Shown: positions 1 to 8,769, counted from the first letter of the stretch. The stretch: DNA of 64,000 bases from Enterobacter sp. ENT03 (GCF_019218745.1 NZ_JAHUXA010000001.1:806001-870000); one strand, 5' to 3'. Made by a program: numbers and translations. Notes: generated by a model from the letters alone, not told the origin.

Positions 1-1515
1 CGCAAACCAGCCGTTTTCGGTCATCACTTTCAGCCCGCCAATGGACGCGCCGTTACCCGGTGCTGCGGTCAGACGTGCCGTGATCGGATCGCCTGCCAGG
101 GTGTCTGCGCTGACCATTTCCGGTGACAGCTTGGAGAGCGCGGCTTTTTGCGCCGACGACGCAGATGCCTGCAAACGGTTGTAGCTCGGCGCACCAAAGC
201 GCGCGGCCAGCTCGTCATAATGCTGCTGCGGTTTTTTGCCGGTCACCGCGGTGATTTCTGCGGCCAGCAGGCACATGATGATGCCGTCTTTATCGGTCGA
301 CCACGGCGTGCCGTCGAAACGCAGGAAGGACGCGCCCGCGCTCTCTTCGCCACCGAAGCCAAAGCTGCCGTCATACAGACCATCCACGAACCACTTAAAG
401 CCCACCGGCACTTCCACCAGCTTACGGCCCAGCGCATCAACCACGCGGTCAATCATCGCCGAAGACACCAGCGTTTTACCTACCGCCACATCCTTGCCCC
501 ACTGTGGACGATGCTGGAACAGGTAGTTGATGGCAACCGCAAGATAATGGTTCGGATTCATCAGGCCCGCAGGGGTGACGATACCGTGACGGTCGTAATC
601 CGGGTCATTGGCAAACGCCAGATCGAACTTATCGCGCAGTGCCAACAAGCCCGCCATCGCGCACTCGGAGGAGCAGTCCATGCGGATCGCACCGTCTTTA
701 TCGAGGTGCATAAAGCGGAAGGTCTGATCGACGTGATCGTTGACGATGGTCAGGTTCAGGTTGTAGTGGCTGGCGATACGTTTCCAGTATTCGATACCGG
801 AGCCGCCCAGCGGATCGACGCCCAGCGTCAGGCCCGCTTTCTGGATCGCCGCCATATCCACGATCTCCGCCAGCCCTTCGATAAACGGCTGCACCAGATC
901 CTGTTCGTTAATATGGCCCGATGCCAGCGCGGCATCCAGCGGGAGGCGCTTCACGTCTTTCAGGCCATCGGCCAGCAGCTGGTTGGCGCGATCTTCCACC
1001 ACTTTGGTGACGTTGGTATCGGCCGGACCGCCGTTAGGCGGATTGTATTTGATACCGCCATCTTCCGGCGGGTTATGCGACGGGGTGATGACGATGCCAT
1101 CGGCCTGAGCGCCACCCTTTTTGTTGTGCTCAAGGATCGCATTCGATACGGCAGGCGTCGGCGTGTAGCCGTTATTTTCCTGCACCACCACGTCCACGCC
1201 GTTAGCGGCCAGCACTTCCAGCACGGAGATAAACGCAGGCTCTGACAGCGCATGGGTGTCTTTACCCACAAAGCACGGCCCGGTAATGCCGTTTTTCGCG
1301 CGGTTTTCCGCGATCGCCTGGGCGATAGCCAGAATGTGCGGTTCGTTAAAACTGTGACGGGCAGCGCTGCCACGATGGCCTGATGTGCCGAATTTGACCG
1401 CATGTTCTGCATGACCCACTTCCGGCTTCAGCACGTAGTACTGCGAGGTAAGTTGGGCGACGTTAATCAGATCGCTCTGCTGTGCAGGTTGTCCCGCACG
1501 TGGGTGGTTAGCCAT
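1..1515 (-). CDS. pgm: Phosphoglucomutase (partial, 3' end outside window)
   Basis: Interconverts glucose 1-phosphate and glucose 6-phosphate in the cytoplasm. Reading the reverse strand from the ATG at 1515-1513 gives 505 uninterrupted codons beginning [13 protein letters not shown], nearly identical to enterobacterial Pgm (about 546 aa). Visible motifs are TSGHRGS (residues 44-50), the phosphoserine loop ITPSHNPP near residue 146, the metal-binding DPDYDRH and the sugar-binding GEESAG. The frame is still open at base 1, so about 41 C-terminal residues, including the phosphate-binding loop, lie outside the window. This is a border truncation and not a broken gene. The start lies 24 bases after the seqA stop on the same strand, matching the known seqA-pgm operon. 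Confidence 0.97.
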   Translation of the reverse strand, partial: MANHPRAGQPAQQSDLINVAQLTSQYYVLKPEVGHAEHAVKFGTSGHRGSAARHSFNEPHILAIAQAIAENRAKNGITGPCFVGKDTHALSEPAFISVLEVLAANGVDVVVQENNGYTPTPAVSNAILEHNKKGGAQADGIVITPSHNPPEDGGIKYNPPNGGPADTNVTKVVEDRANQLLADGLKDVKRLPLDAALASGHINEQDLVQPFIEGLAEIVDMAAIQKAGLTLGVDPLGGSGIEYWKRIASHYNLNLTIVNDHVDQTFRFMHLDKDGAIRMDCSSECAMAGLLALRDKFDLAFANDPDYDRHGIVTPAGLMNPNHYLAVAINYLFQHRPQWGKDVAVGKTLVSSAMIDRVVDALGRKLVEVPVGFKWFVDGLYDGSFGFGGEESAGASFLRFDGTPWSTDKDGIIMCLLAAEITAVTGKKPQQHYDELAARFGAPSYNRLQASASSAQKAALSKLSPEMVSADTLAGDPITARLTAAPGNGASIGGLKVMTENGWFA

Positions 1516-1539
1516 TGCCTGGTCCTTCTTATGCAAGGA

Positions 1540-2085
1540 TTAAATTGTGCCGCAAACCTTTTCGATCAGTTCCGCCGGGAACTGCATCGACTGCATGATG
1601 TGTTCGATCATGCCGCATTTACGGCCCGTATTTGTGTTGGTGATAACCCAGTAAGGTGTGCCTGGCACTTGTTTGGGTTTGGTCTGGTTTCCGCTTTGCA
1701 GCAGCGTTTTCGAATCTGCGGCAAAGTAGACGCGCGTACGGCCATGTAATGACTCGGTGGCGTCGGCGAAGCCTTTTGCGTCCAGTGAATAGAGTGTAGA
1801 CAGCACCAGCATAAAACGATTAACCGCGCGCTTCTGATCGGCATATTCGTCAGACAGCAGCAGTTCACGCATCGCGCGGACTTTATCTTTTACCGGGTTT
1901 GATGCGACGCCAGGTGCTGGGCTGACAGCGGTAGCCGGTGCGGCTTTGGTCGCGGGAGCCGCAGACTGCGCGGCGGCAGAAAACTTCAGCATGCGCCGTA
2001 AAATGTCGGATGCACTCTCGCCAATGTGTTTCGTGTGGCTGGCAATATAGGTATAGAGTTCATCATCAACTTCGATCGTTTTCAT
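1540..2085 (-). CDS. seqA: SeqA, negative regulator of replication initiation
   Basis: SeqA binds hemimethylated GATC sites, sequesters oriC after initiation and organises new DNA. The 181-aa product has exactly the E. coli length. The N-terminal part (about 1-35, MKTIEVDDELYTYIASHTKH) is the oligomerisation domain. An Ala/Pro-rich linker covers about 38-65, and the DNA-binding domain covers about 70-181. The two asparagines that contact hemimethylated GATC in E. coli are present as N150 and N152 in ITNTNTGRK. It is cotranscribed with pgm downstream and divergent from ybfF. Nothing about it is unusual. Confidence 0.98.
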   Translation of the reverse strand: MKTIEVDDELYTYIASHTKHIGESASDILRRMLKFSAAAQSAAPATKAAPATAVSPAPGVASNPVKDKVRAMRELLLSDEYADQKRAVNRFMLVLSTLYSLDAKGFADATESLHGRTRVYFAADSKTLLQSGNQTKPKQVPGTPYWVITNTNTGRKCGMIEHIMQSMQFPAELIEKVCGTI

Positions 2086-2268
2086 CTTAATCCAGTGAGG
2101 TCACTTTTCTGAATACAAGTCATTGAGATTATAGGGTCAAATCTCAACAGCGGATAGCGGCCAGGCTTCTCTGACGCAAAAGTCAGATAAAGATGATCCC
2201 TTGCAGCCGGGCGGCAGAATGGTCAACATGATACCCTAACCTGAGAGAGCGAAAAAAAGAACTTTGCC

Positions 2269-3042
2269 ATGAAATTGAATAGCCGCGCGCAAACTGCACA
2301 ACAATCGCACAACAATTCTCCCATCGTCCTCGTTCACGGTCTATTTGGCAGCCTCGACAACCTCGGGGTGCTGGCCCGCGATCTGGTGACTGACCACGAC
2401 GTCATTCAGGTTGATATGCGTAATCACGGGCTTTCCCCGCGTTCGCCGGAGATGACCTACCCGGCGATGGCGCAGGATCTGCTGGATACGCTGGACGACT
2501 TGCAGATCGAAAAAGCCACCTTTATCGGCCACTCGATGGGCGGAAAAGCCGTGATGGCGTTGACCGCGCTGGCGCCTGAGCGCATCAATCAACTGGTGGC
2601 GATTGATATTGCCCCGGTGGATTACCAGGTGCGCCGCCACGACGAGATTTTCACCGCCATTAATGCGGTGACACAGGCGCAGGTGAGCACGCGCCAGCAG
2701 GCCGCCGCCGTGATGCGCGAGCATCTGGATGAAGAAGGCGTGATCCAGTTTTTACTCAAATCCTGGGCCGACGGCGAGTGGCGATTTAACGTACCGGTGC
2801 TGTGGGATCAATACGAGAACATCGTCGGCTGGACCACCGTGCCGGCTTTCCATACACCGTCGCTGTTCATTCGTGGCGACAATTCTCCCTATGTCACCGA
2901 TGCGTATCGCGATGCGCTGCTTGCGCAGTTCCCGCAGGCGCGGGCGCATGTGGTGGCCGGTGCCGGGCACTGGGTACATGCGGAAAAACCCGATGCCGTG
3001 CTGCGGGCGATCCGCCGCTACCTGACTGACCGCGCTCATTGA
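2269..3042 (+). CDS. ybfF: YbfF, alpha/beta-hydrolase esterase
   Basis: A 257-aa alpha/beta-hydrolase; E. coli YbfF (254 aa) is an esterase active on acyl-CoA and other short-chain esters in vitro, with no settled physiological role. The nucleophile elbow GHSMGG places the catalytic serine at S89. The oxyanion-hole strand VLVHGLFGS lies at 20-28, and the C-terminal GAGHWVHAEKP supplies the catalytic histidine. The start is the ATG in MKLNSRAQTAQQ, with a purine-rich stretch upstream. The gene is divergent from seqA across 183 bases and is followed by ybfE in the same direction. Confidence 0.95.
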   Translation: MKLNSRAQTAQQSHNNSPIVLVHGLFGSLDNLGVLARDLVTDHDVIQVDMRNHGLSPRSPEMTYPAMAQDLLDTLDDLQIEKATFIGHSMGGKAVMALTALAPERINQLVAIDIAPVDYQVRRHDEIFTAINAVTQAQVSTRQQAAAVMREHLDEEGVIQFLLKSWADGEWRFNVPVLWDQYENIVGWTTVPAFHTPSLFIRGDNSPYVTDAYRDALLAQFPQARAHVVAGAGHWVHAEKPDAVLRAIRRYLTDRAH

Positions 3043-3056
3043 TTAAAAACCCGGCG
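3037..3056. promoter_or_regulatory. Degenerate LexA-type site upstream of ybfE
   Basis: E. coli ybfE is LexA-controlled, and a similar sequence with a GATTAAAAACCC core occupies the equivalent place here, straddling the ybfF stop codon. The half-sites read TTG and CGG where a good LexA box has CTG and CAG, so binding is doubtful. The assignment rests on position and resemblance to the E. coli site. Confidence 0.3.
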
Positions 3057-3175
3057 ACCGAGCGCCACGATGCGCCCGGTCGTTGGCGTGCCCCTCTCCC
3101 TGATGTATGATGGCGCGCTTATTGCGCAGGGCCTCCACCAGGCAGCTTGTTTTTCCCCCGACGTCACTCAAAATC

Positions 3176-3469
3176 ATGGCTAAAGAACAAACGGACCGCA
3201 CGACACTCGATCTGTTCGCGAATGATCGTCGCCCAGGACGACCGAAAACGAATCCGCATTCGCGTGACGAACAGTTGCGCATTAATAAGCGGAATCAGCT
3301 GAAACGCGACAAGGTTCGTGGCCTTAAACGCGTCGAGTTAAAACTGAACGCGGACGCCGTCGAAGCCTTGAACGAACTGGCCGATGCCCGCGATATTAGC
3401 CGCAGCGAACTCATTGAGGAGCTGTTGCTGGCCCAGCTACAGCTGCTGCATCGCCAGGGGATAGTCTGA
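3176..3469 (+). CDS. ybfE: YbfE, LexA-regulated CopG-like small protein
   Basis: A 97-residue basic protein beginning MAKEQTDRTTLDLF and closely matching E. coli YbfE. The C-terminal half (about 50-90) looks like a ribbon-helix-helix fold: LKRVELKLNADAVEALNELA followed by a second helix. This suggests DNA binding, though no target is known. The frame extends 23 codons further upstream to 3107, but the ATG at 3176 gives the family length and conserved N-terminus. The upstream codons overlap the probable promoter region. It lies between ybfF and fldA, all on the same strand. Confidence 0.9.
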   Translation: MAKEQTDRTTLDLFANDRRPGRPKTNPHSRDEQLRINKRNQLKRDKVRGLKRVELKLNADAVEALNELADARDISRSELIEELLLAQLQLLHRQGIV

Positions 3470-3619
3470 AAATCCCGCTGAAAATGACTTTCATGTAGCA
3501 CAGAGTGCAGTCTGAGGCGTTTGCTGTTTCCGCGTCCTTCTCAGTTCTGCTATGATTGCCCTTATCCGTGGGCATTGCGCCACCACCATATCATTAAGTT
3601 TCAAGAGGTTATTTTACTC

Positions 3620-4150
3620 ATGGCAATCACAGGCATTTTTTTCGGCAGCGACACGGGTAATACCGAAAATATCGCGAAGATGATCCAAAAGCAGCTTGGT
3701 AAAGATATTGCGGACGTGCATGACATCGCCAAGAGCAGCAAAGAAGACCTCGAAGGTTACGACATTCTGCTGCTGGGTATTCCTACCTGGTATTATGGTG
3801 AAGCGCAGTGTGACTGGGATGATTTCTTCCCGACGCTGGAAGAAGTCGATTTCAACGGCAAATTAGTTGCCCTCTTCGGCTGTGGCGATCAGGAAGACTA
3901 CGCAGAATATTTCTGTGACGCGCTGGGTACCATTCGCGACATCATTGAGCCGCGTGGCGCAACCATCGTCGGCCACTGGCCAACCGCTGGCTACCATTTT
4001 GAAGCTTCAAAAGGTCTGGCAGATGACGACCACTTTGTCGGTCTGGCCATCGATGAAGACCGTCAGCCGGAACAGACCGCTGAGCGCGTTGAAAAATGGG
4101 TGAAACAGATTTCTGAAGAACTTCATTTAGATGAGATCGTCAACGCCTGA
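3620..4150 (+). CDS. fldA: Flavodoxin 1
   Basis: An FMN-binding cytoplasmic electron carrier of 176 aa, needed for activation of radical enzymes, methionine synthase and other reductive steps. The phosphate loop GSDTGNTE lies at 9-16. The two aromatic residues that sandwich the isoalloxazine ring are W57 (in PTWYYGE) and Y94 (in [11 protein letters not shown]), the same numbers as in E. coli. The frame is open upstream to 3521, but the ATG at 3620 has a good ribosome binding site (AAGAGG at 3603-3608) and gives the conserved [11 protein letters not shown] start. In E. coli, fldA and fur can be cotranscribed, and the order is the same here. Confidence 0.98.
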   Translation: MAITGIFFGSDTGNTENIAKMIQKQLGKDIADVHDIAKSSKEDLEGYDILLLGIPTWYYGEAQCDWDDFFPTLEEVDFNGKLVALFGCGDQEDYAEYFCDALGTIRDIIEPRGATIVGHWPTAGYHFEASKGLADDDHFVGLAIDEDRQPEQTAERVEKWVKQISEELHLDEIVNA

Positions 4151-4190
4151 TTTTTGTGCGGCGTAAGCTGTTGGCTGCGCCGCATTAATA

Positions 4191-4209
4191 GATAATACCA
4201 ATCGAAATA
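4191..4209. promoter_or_regulatory. Possible weak Fur box in the fldA-fur gap
   Basis: A sequence starting GATAAT followed by ACCAAT matches the 19-base Fur consensus at about 12 positions, lying 150 bases upstream of uof. E. coli fur is weakly autoregulated from this region. The right half is poor, so this is only a candidate. Confidence 0.25.
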
Positions 4210-4360
4210 ATTGCTACAATTTTTTAACTTTTTCACGCTTACCTGTACAATATCCCCTGTTCGAAGATGACCGCATTACGGGTTTGTTAGTGATACCACG
4301 TTTTATACGCATACTTTGCTTGAGGACTTGCAGTTTTCATTTAGACATGGCAGTTCTATA

Positions 4361-4447
4361 ATGATACGCATTGCCTCAACGTCACTCTCATTAACTTCCA
4401 TTTTGGAAGTGAATCGTTTAGCTACAGGACAGATTCCGCATGACTGA
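4361..4447 (+). CDS. uof: Uof, upstream leader peptide of fur
   Basis: A 28-codon reading frame (MIRIASTSLSLTSILEVNRL...) whose TGA stop overlaps the fur start, so translation of the two is coupled. E. coli has the same arrangement and length. There, the sRNA RyhB represses uof translation, and through it fur, because fur itself lacks a good ribosome binding site. The C-terminal residues LATGQIPHD and the overlap geometry are as in E. coli, whereas the N-terminal third has diverged. It is too short for most gene finders. Confidence 0.85.
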   Translation: MIRIASTSLSLTSILEVNRLATGQIPHD

Positions 4448-4889
4448 CAATAACACCGCACTAAAGAAGGCTGGCCTGAAAGTCACGCTTCCTCGGTTAA
4501 AGATCCTTGAAGTATTGCAGGGACCTGACAACCACCATGTCAGTGCGGAAGATTTATACAAACGACTGATCGACATGGGCGAAGAAATTGGCCTGGCGAC
4601 GGTCTACCGTGTGCTTAACCAGTTCGATGACGCCGGCATTGTGACCCGTCATAATTTCGAAGGCGGTAAATCCGTTTTTGAACTGACACAGCAGCATCAT
4701 CACGATCACCTGATCTGTCTTGACTGTGGCAAGGTTATTGAATTCAGCGATGATTCCATTGAATTACGCCAGCGTGAGATCGCGGCGCAGCATGGCATCC
4801 GTCTGACTAACCATAGCCTTTATCTCTACGGCCACTGCGCCGCAGGTGATTGCCGCGAAGACGACACCGCGCACGATATTCGCAAGTAA
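4440..4889 (+). CDS. fur: Ferric uptake regulator Fur
   Basis: An iron-responsive dimeric repressor of 149 aa (E. coli 148). The winged helix covers about 1-82, with the recognition segment EEIGLATVYRVLNQF. The metal-binding and dimerisation domain follows. The HHHDH cluster (H86-H90) belongs to the regulatory metal site, and C93/C96 (CLDCGK) with a later CAAGDC pair form the structural zinc site. The C-terminal tail ends DDTAHDIRK and differs from E. coli, as is usual among genera. Its start codon lies inside uof. It is the last conserved backbone gene before the island region. Confidence 0.98.
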   Translation: MTDNNTALKKAGLKVTLPRLKILEVLQGPDNHHVSAEDLYKRLIDMGEEIGLATVYRVLNQFDDAGIVTRHNFEGGKSVFELTQQHHHDHLICLDCGKVIEFSDDSIELRQREIAAQHGIRLTNHSLYLYGHCAAGDCREDDTAHDIRK

Positions 4890-5161
4890 CGGTTTATTTG
4901 CCGGGTGGCGCTCACGCTTACCCGGCCTACCCAACGTCTTCAGGCCCGCCAGTTTCAAATCTCGATCAACCCACGCCCACGGATTACTCGCCAGACGTAG
5001 CATCACCCGTTAACCGTAGGCCCGGCAAGCCTGCGCCGCCGGGCAACGCCACCAGATTTAAATCTCGATCAACCCACGCCCACGGATTTACGCGCCAGAC
5101 GTAGCATCGTCCGCTAACCGTAGGCCCGGCAAGCCTGCGCCGCCGGGCAACGCCACCAGAT
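4890..5161. repeat. REP/BIME cluster with tandem copies of the acuI-like 3' end
   Basis: Three REP-type palindromes lie here: one in 4900-4931 (GCCGGGTGGCGC...ACCCGGC) and two GTAGGCCCGGCAAGCCTGCG units at 5016-5035 and 5120-5139. The two latter units are embedded in near-identical tandem repeats of 103 bp (4957-5059) and 104 bp (5060-5163). Each repeat begins with about 29 bases that closely resemble 5164-5192, the reverse-strand 3' end of the adjacent acuI-like gene including its stop. The array therefore looks like duplicated copies of the gene end plus a REP, followed by divergence. No gene is visible in it. Confidence 0.85.
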
Positions 5162-6142
5162 TTAAATCTTGATCACCGCACGGCCACGGATCTGTCCGTT
5201 CAGCAGTTTTTCCGCCACCCCAATCGCCTCATTCAGCGGATAGACGGCGCTCAGTTTTTCCAGCGCCGCAGGCGTTAAATACTGGCAGGCTTTCTCCCAG
5301 ATCGCCGGGCGTTTTGCGCTGCTGACCATCACACTGTCGATACCGCGCAACGTAACCCCGCGCAGGATGAACGGTGCGACGGTTGCTGGCAGATCCATGC
5401 CCTGCGCCATCCCGCACGCCGCCACGATGCCGTCATAACGCACGCTCGCGCAGACATTGCTCAGCGTATGGCTGCCGACGGTATCAATCGCCGCCACCCA
5501 ACGCTCTTTCTGCAACGGTTTACCCGGCGCGCTCAGTTCATCACGGTTAATGATGTCGCTGGCACCCAGCTGTTCACGCATCCACCCGGCTTCCTGGGGA
5601 CGCCCGGTCGACGCCACTACCTGATACCCCATCGCGGCCAGAATGATCACCGCACAGCTGCCGACGCCGCCGCCCGCCCCGGTCACCAGCACCGGGCCAT
5701 CTTCCGGCTTCACGCCGTGATCAAGCACCGCCTGCACGCACAGCATGGCGGTAAAACCCGCCGTACCGATGGCCATCACCTGTTTAGCATCCGCGCCCGC
5801 GGGCATTTTGGTCAGCCATTCGCTTTTCACCCGCGCCTTGCCTGCCAGCCCGCCCCAGTGACGCTCACCCACGCCCCAGCCGGTCAGCAGCACGCGGTCG
5901 CCCACCGCGTAGTCGGCGCTGTCGCTTGCCATCACGGTGCCGGCGAAATCGATGCCCGGCACCATCGGGAACTGGCGCACAATCGGGCCGCGACCGGTGA
6001 TCGCCAGCGCATCTTTATAGTTAATAGAGGAATATTCCACCGCGACGGTCACGTCTCCTTCCGGCAACGCCTGTTCGTCCAGCGCCACCAGAGATGCCGT
6101 ATAGTGTCCTTCCGGTTTATCAATCTGAATCGCTTTAAACAT
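5162..6142 (-). CDS. AcuI/YhdH-family NADPH-dependent quinone/acrylyl-CoA reductase-like protein
   Basis: A 326-aa medium-chain dehydrogenase/reductase of the YhdH/AcuI subgroup, similar in length and sequence to E. coli AcuI (324 aa). AcuI reduces acryloyl-CoA to propionyl-CoA with NADPH. The family segments SSINYKDALAITG (about 38-50), VPGIDFAGTV and LLTGWGVGE...WGGLA are conserved. The Rossmann motif VTGAGGGVGS lies at about 151-160 and the cofactor tail GIVAACGMAQG near 245. The subgroup has no zinc, and none of the zinc-binding cysteines are seen. Identity to AcuI itself looks partial, so this may be a paralogue with another enoyl substrate. It stands alone on the reverse strand between fur and the flagellar island. 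Its 3' end has been duplicated into the adjacent REP array. Confidence 0.85.
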   Translation of the reverse strand: MFKAIQIDKPEGHYTASLVALDEQALPEGDVTVAVEYSSINYKDALAITGRGPIVRQFPMVPGIDFAGTVMASDSADYAVGDRVLLTGWGVGERHWGGLAGKARVKSEWLTKMPAGADAKQVMAIGTAGFTAMLCVQAVLDHGVKPEDGPVLVTGAGGGVGSCAVIILAAMGYQVVASTGRPQEAGWMREQLGASDIINRDELSAPGKPLQKERWVAAIDTVGSHTLSNVCASVRYDGIVAACGMAQGMDLPATVAPFILRGVTLRGIDSVMVSSAKRPAIWEKACQYLTPAALEKLSAVYPLNEAIGVAEKLLNGQIRGRAVIKI

Positions 6143-6415
6143 AATGGCCTCATTGCATTAATCAAACTTGCCCGTAGTGACGGTCCTCACAGACCATTCA
6201 TCTACAATTATCAGCGACGTTAATCTTCACAGGCGCTGACGGCAAGCTTTATCAATCCGTTAGCCTGGAAATTAATTAATTATTAATTCATTAGCTGAGA
6301 CTATTCTTAGATTGATGGGGTAATGATCATTCGCTACATTACCCTCCCAGTGGCGTAGCGGAACTCATATTGTGAAAAATAAATTAATACTCAGCAACTT
6401 ATTAACAAATCACTT

Positions 6416-7312
6416 ATGCAGATAATCATTAATAACTGGAAGGTCGAGCCATCCTTAAACGGCCTCGTACACCAGGAAACGGGAGAGATCCGTCGCCTGG
6501 GTGAATTCCATTTTGTGATGCTCGAAACGCTGGTCAATCATGCCGGGGAAGTGGTGTCGCGTGATTTTTTGATGAGAGAAGTGTGGAAGAATCGCGTCGT
6601 CGGAAATAACAGCCTGTTGACGGCCGTATATGCCCTGCGCGTCGCGCTGGGCGATGATGGCCGGGTGCAGGAGATCATCAAAACCATCCCCAAAAAAGGC
6701 TATCTGCTGAATAAAGACTTTCTTGTCCAGTTGCCGGATGCACCGTCGGATGCCGTGCAACCCCTTCCCCTGCCTGATACGCCGCCGGTTATCACCCCGA
6801 AAGAAACCCCGCAGGACAGCGCCCCTGCCGCCCCGCTAAACCGGGCGAAAGGGCGACATAAAAAGTGGTTTATCGCCCTCGCCACGCTTTTACTGCTGAT
6901 GGGTGCAGGCCTGCTCTGGCAGCAATATCATATGGGTCAGACAATACCTGGGTCGCTGGATAAATCACGTTTATCGATTACAGAAGAGCTGTCGCCGCAA
7001 AACGATAAAATAAGTGTTTTCCGCCTGGTTCGCACCGGCGTGAATACCTCGAATCAGATATTGTCGTCCCATATTGCGGAGTCGCTCGACAGCATTAATA
7101 CGCTGCTCACTGAGCATCAGTCACATCTGACGATTTATTATTATGGCGCGGTACAAAAAATGTCGGTGATCCTGCTGGTGCAAAATCAGTGCGGTAAAGA
7201 GTATCAGTTGTTAATGGAAATATTCAGTTGGCAACACGATGTTAAAAAATTAGGTCAGTTAATTCATCAGGAAACGGAGCGCACTCTTAATGACATGCCT
7301 GTCTGCCCGTAA
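6416..7312 (+). CDS. lafZ: LafZ-like ToxR/CadC-type membrane-bound transcription regulator
   Basis: A 298-aa one-component regulator. Residues about 5-103 form an OmpR/PhoB-type winged helix, with the recognition region NNSLLTAVYALRVAL and the wing IIKTIPKKGYLL. A Pro-rich linker follows (about 107-140). A single transmembrane helix lies at about 151-168 (WFIALATLLLLMGAGLLW), and a periplasmic domain of about 125 residues ends in two cysteines (C259 region and C297). This is the topology of ToxR and CadC. Lateral flagellar loci of E. coli carry a comparable transmembrane regulator called LafZ, and the position at the outer end of the flg block fits. Its stop overlaps the next gene by 23 bases, suggesting a ToxR/ToxS-style pair. 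Target genes are not visible. Confidence 0.75.
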   Translation: MQIIINNWKVEPSLNGLVHQETGEIRRLGEFHFVMLETLVNHAGEVVSRDFLMREVWKNRVVGNNSLLTAVYALRVALGDDGRVQEIIKTIPKKGYLLNKDFLVQLPDAPSDAVQPLPLPDTPPVITPKETPQDSAPAAPLNRAKGRHKKWFIALATLLLLMGAGLLWQQYHMGQTIPGSLDKSRLSITEELSPQNDKISVFRLVRTGVNTSNQILSSHIAESLDSINTLLTEHQSHLTIYYYGAVQKMSVILLVQNQCGKEYQLLMEIFSWQHDVKKLGQLIHQETERTLNDMPVCP

Positions 7313-7766
7313 TATTGCCGTAGCACTGTTACTGCTCTGCGTAAATGCCGTTGCCGCGCCGACGGCACCGGTCGTTGGACGCACTCAGCTGGGCCTCTAC
7401 GATCTGGCGAGGGAAAGTCAGGCAGTGTACGACCTCACCATGACGGCGGCTGAAGACGGCACCCACATCGACCTGACGCGGGCAGACGACCCGTCATTTG
7501 CTTTACAGCTGCAGCTTATCGCCTGCGCGTTACCGGACGGGATAAATAATGATGAAGGGTTACTGCGCGTCCAGAATACGCATGTTCGCGGAACGGATCC
7601 CCTGTTGCTTCCGGCGCTGGAGTTTATCAGCGCCAGCGATCTGCTCAGCGTCAACGTGCCGCTGCCGGACGGACGTCATCTGTTGTTCAATCATGACAGC
7701 ACCACGCTGCTGATCGCCGATCGCGCCCTGCTGCAAAACAACGGGCAGCCCTGCCCGAAACGTTAA
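7290..7766 (+). CDS. Small secreted protein encoded with lafZ
   Basis: I do not recognise this 158-aa protein. It has a clear signal peptide (residues 1-23, hydrophobic core IAVALLLLCVNAVAA). The mature part is acidic with two cysteines, C79 and C155, which could form a disulfide. There are no transmembrane segments after the signal. The start ATG at 7290 lies inside lafZ and has GGAG 10 bases upstream, so translation is probably coupled to lafZ. It ends convergent with lafW, overlapping by 4 bases. By position it could be a periplasmic partner of the LafZ sensor domain, as ToxS is to ToxR. That is inference only. Confidence 0.6.
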   Translation: MTCLSARNIAVALLLLCVNAVAAPTAPVVGRTQLGLYDLARESQAVYDLTMTAAEDGTHIDLTRADDPSFALQLQLIACALPDGINNDEGLLRVQNTHVRGTDPLLLPALEFISASDLLSVNVPLPDGRHLLFNHDSTTLLIADRALLQNNGQPCPKR

Positions 7767-8746
7767 TCCAGCAGGCTGCGCACCGTCAGTTTTGACAGAT
7801 TCGCCTGACCGTTAATCGCCTGGGCCAGCACATCATAATTGTGGCTGGCCTCATCCAGGGTGCCCGCCAGCCGGGCAGAGGCGTCCACCGCGCTCTGTGA
7901 CTGCGCAAAACGCGACATATCATCAATACGCTGACGAACTTTTTCCTGCTGCGCCGCCAGTTGCTGCCGCTGCCCGCTTATCTGGCTAAGCGTCTCCTGC
8001 ACCACGCGCTGCGTCTGCTGACCGGTGGTCAGCGCCGTGGCGAGGGTATCGGCCTGCGCCGGATGTGCGGTCACTGACATCGCGATCTTCTGCCCCGCGC
8101 CGTCCCGCTGCACAGTGAAGCTGCTTTGCAACTGCGCCCAGTGCTGCTCGCTGGTAATAAAACCCTCCTGCCCTTTTAGCGGCTGCACCCCGACGCGGCG
8201 TAGCGCGGTGCTGATTTTCGTCGCCGCCTGCCCGGCATCGGCCTCTTCATCGATATTCAGCCCGGAGAGCATCGTTTTACGTCCGTTTTGCACGCTGAAC
8301 AGCAGTTTCTGCGGGCCGCCCGCCGCCAGCGCCTGGCTCAGTTGCGGTGCCTGAAAGCTCACCTGCGCCTGCCCCTGCAACACCGGTTGCAACTGTCGGT
8401 CTACCGCGCCGCCGCTCAGGGCCAGACGCTTATCCAGCAGGGACTGCACGGTTGCGGCGGGATCCTCGCTGCTCGCCGCGTCCCGCCGCCCGGCATGGCG
8501 ATAATCCACCAGCGCGCGCTCCAGTTGCCCCAGCCAGTGATCGGCCTGCTGTAACGTGGTGAGCTGATCGTTAAGCTGTACGCTGTAACGCTGGGGGCGC
8601 GTGGCGATCAGCGGTGACGCCGGATATTCACCGACGGCGGCTTTATCGCCGACGGGCGCGGTACGCTCGACGCCGGGCTGGCGAACGGTGGGCGACACCA
8701 GCCCGGCGGAGGTGGAACGTGTAGAAGTCTGTAAACCAACCTGCAT
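7763..8746 (-). CDS. lafW: LafW, putative lateral flagellar hook-associated protein
   Basis: A 327-aa protein placed directly after flgL, where lateral flagellar loci carry lafW, a putative hook-associated protein. The N-terminal third is low-complexity. The C-terminal region (about 235-327) is rich in heptad-like Gln/Leu/Ala residues (TTGQQTQRVVQETLSQISGQ...) and ends LSKLTVRSLLD. This resembles the terminal coiled coils of filament-family axial proteins. No signal peptide is present, as expected for a type III flagellar export substrate. It starts 23 bases after flgL on the same strand and is the last gene of the flgB operon. Its molecular role is inferred from neighbours only. Confidence 0.7.
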   Translation of the reverse strand: MQVGLQTSTRSTSAGLVSPTVRQPGVERTAPVGDKAAVGEYPASPLIATRPQRYSVQLNDQLTTLQQADHWLGQLERALVDYRHAGRRDAASSEDPAATVQSLLDKRLALSGGAVDRQLQPVLQGQAQVSFQAPQLSQALAAGGPQKLLFSVQNGRKTMLSGLNIDEEADAGQAATKISTALRRVGVQPLKGQEGFITSEQHWAQLQSSFTVQRDGAGQKIAMSVTAHPAQADTLATALTTGQQTQRVVQETLSQISGQRQQLAAQQEKVRQRIDDMSRFAQSQSAVDASARLAGTLDEASHNYDVLAQAINGQANLSKLTVRSLLD

Positions 8747-8769
8747 GATGATCCTGGGACGACAATAAG

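Noticed and set aside
148-1245. A 365-codon forward frame opposite pgm
   Set aside because: It lies wholly antisense to the conserved pgm reading frame and its product is His/Arg/Gln-rich with no domain, a codon-bias shadow.
4157-4184. Intrinsic terminator after fldA (TGCGGCG/CGCCGCA)
   Set aside because: The stem is real but has a 14-base loop and no T run; in E. coli transcription continues into fur.
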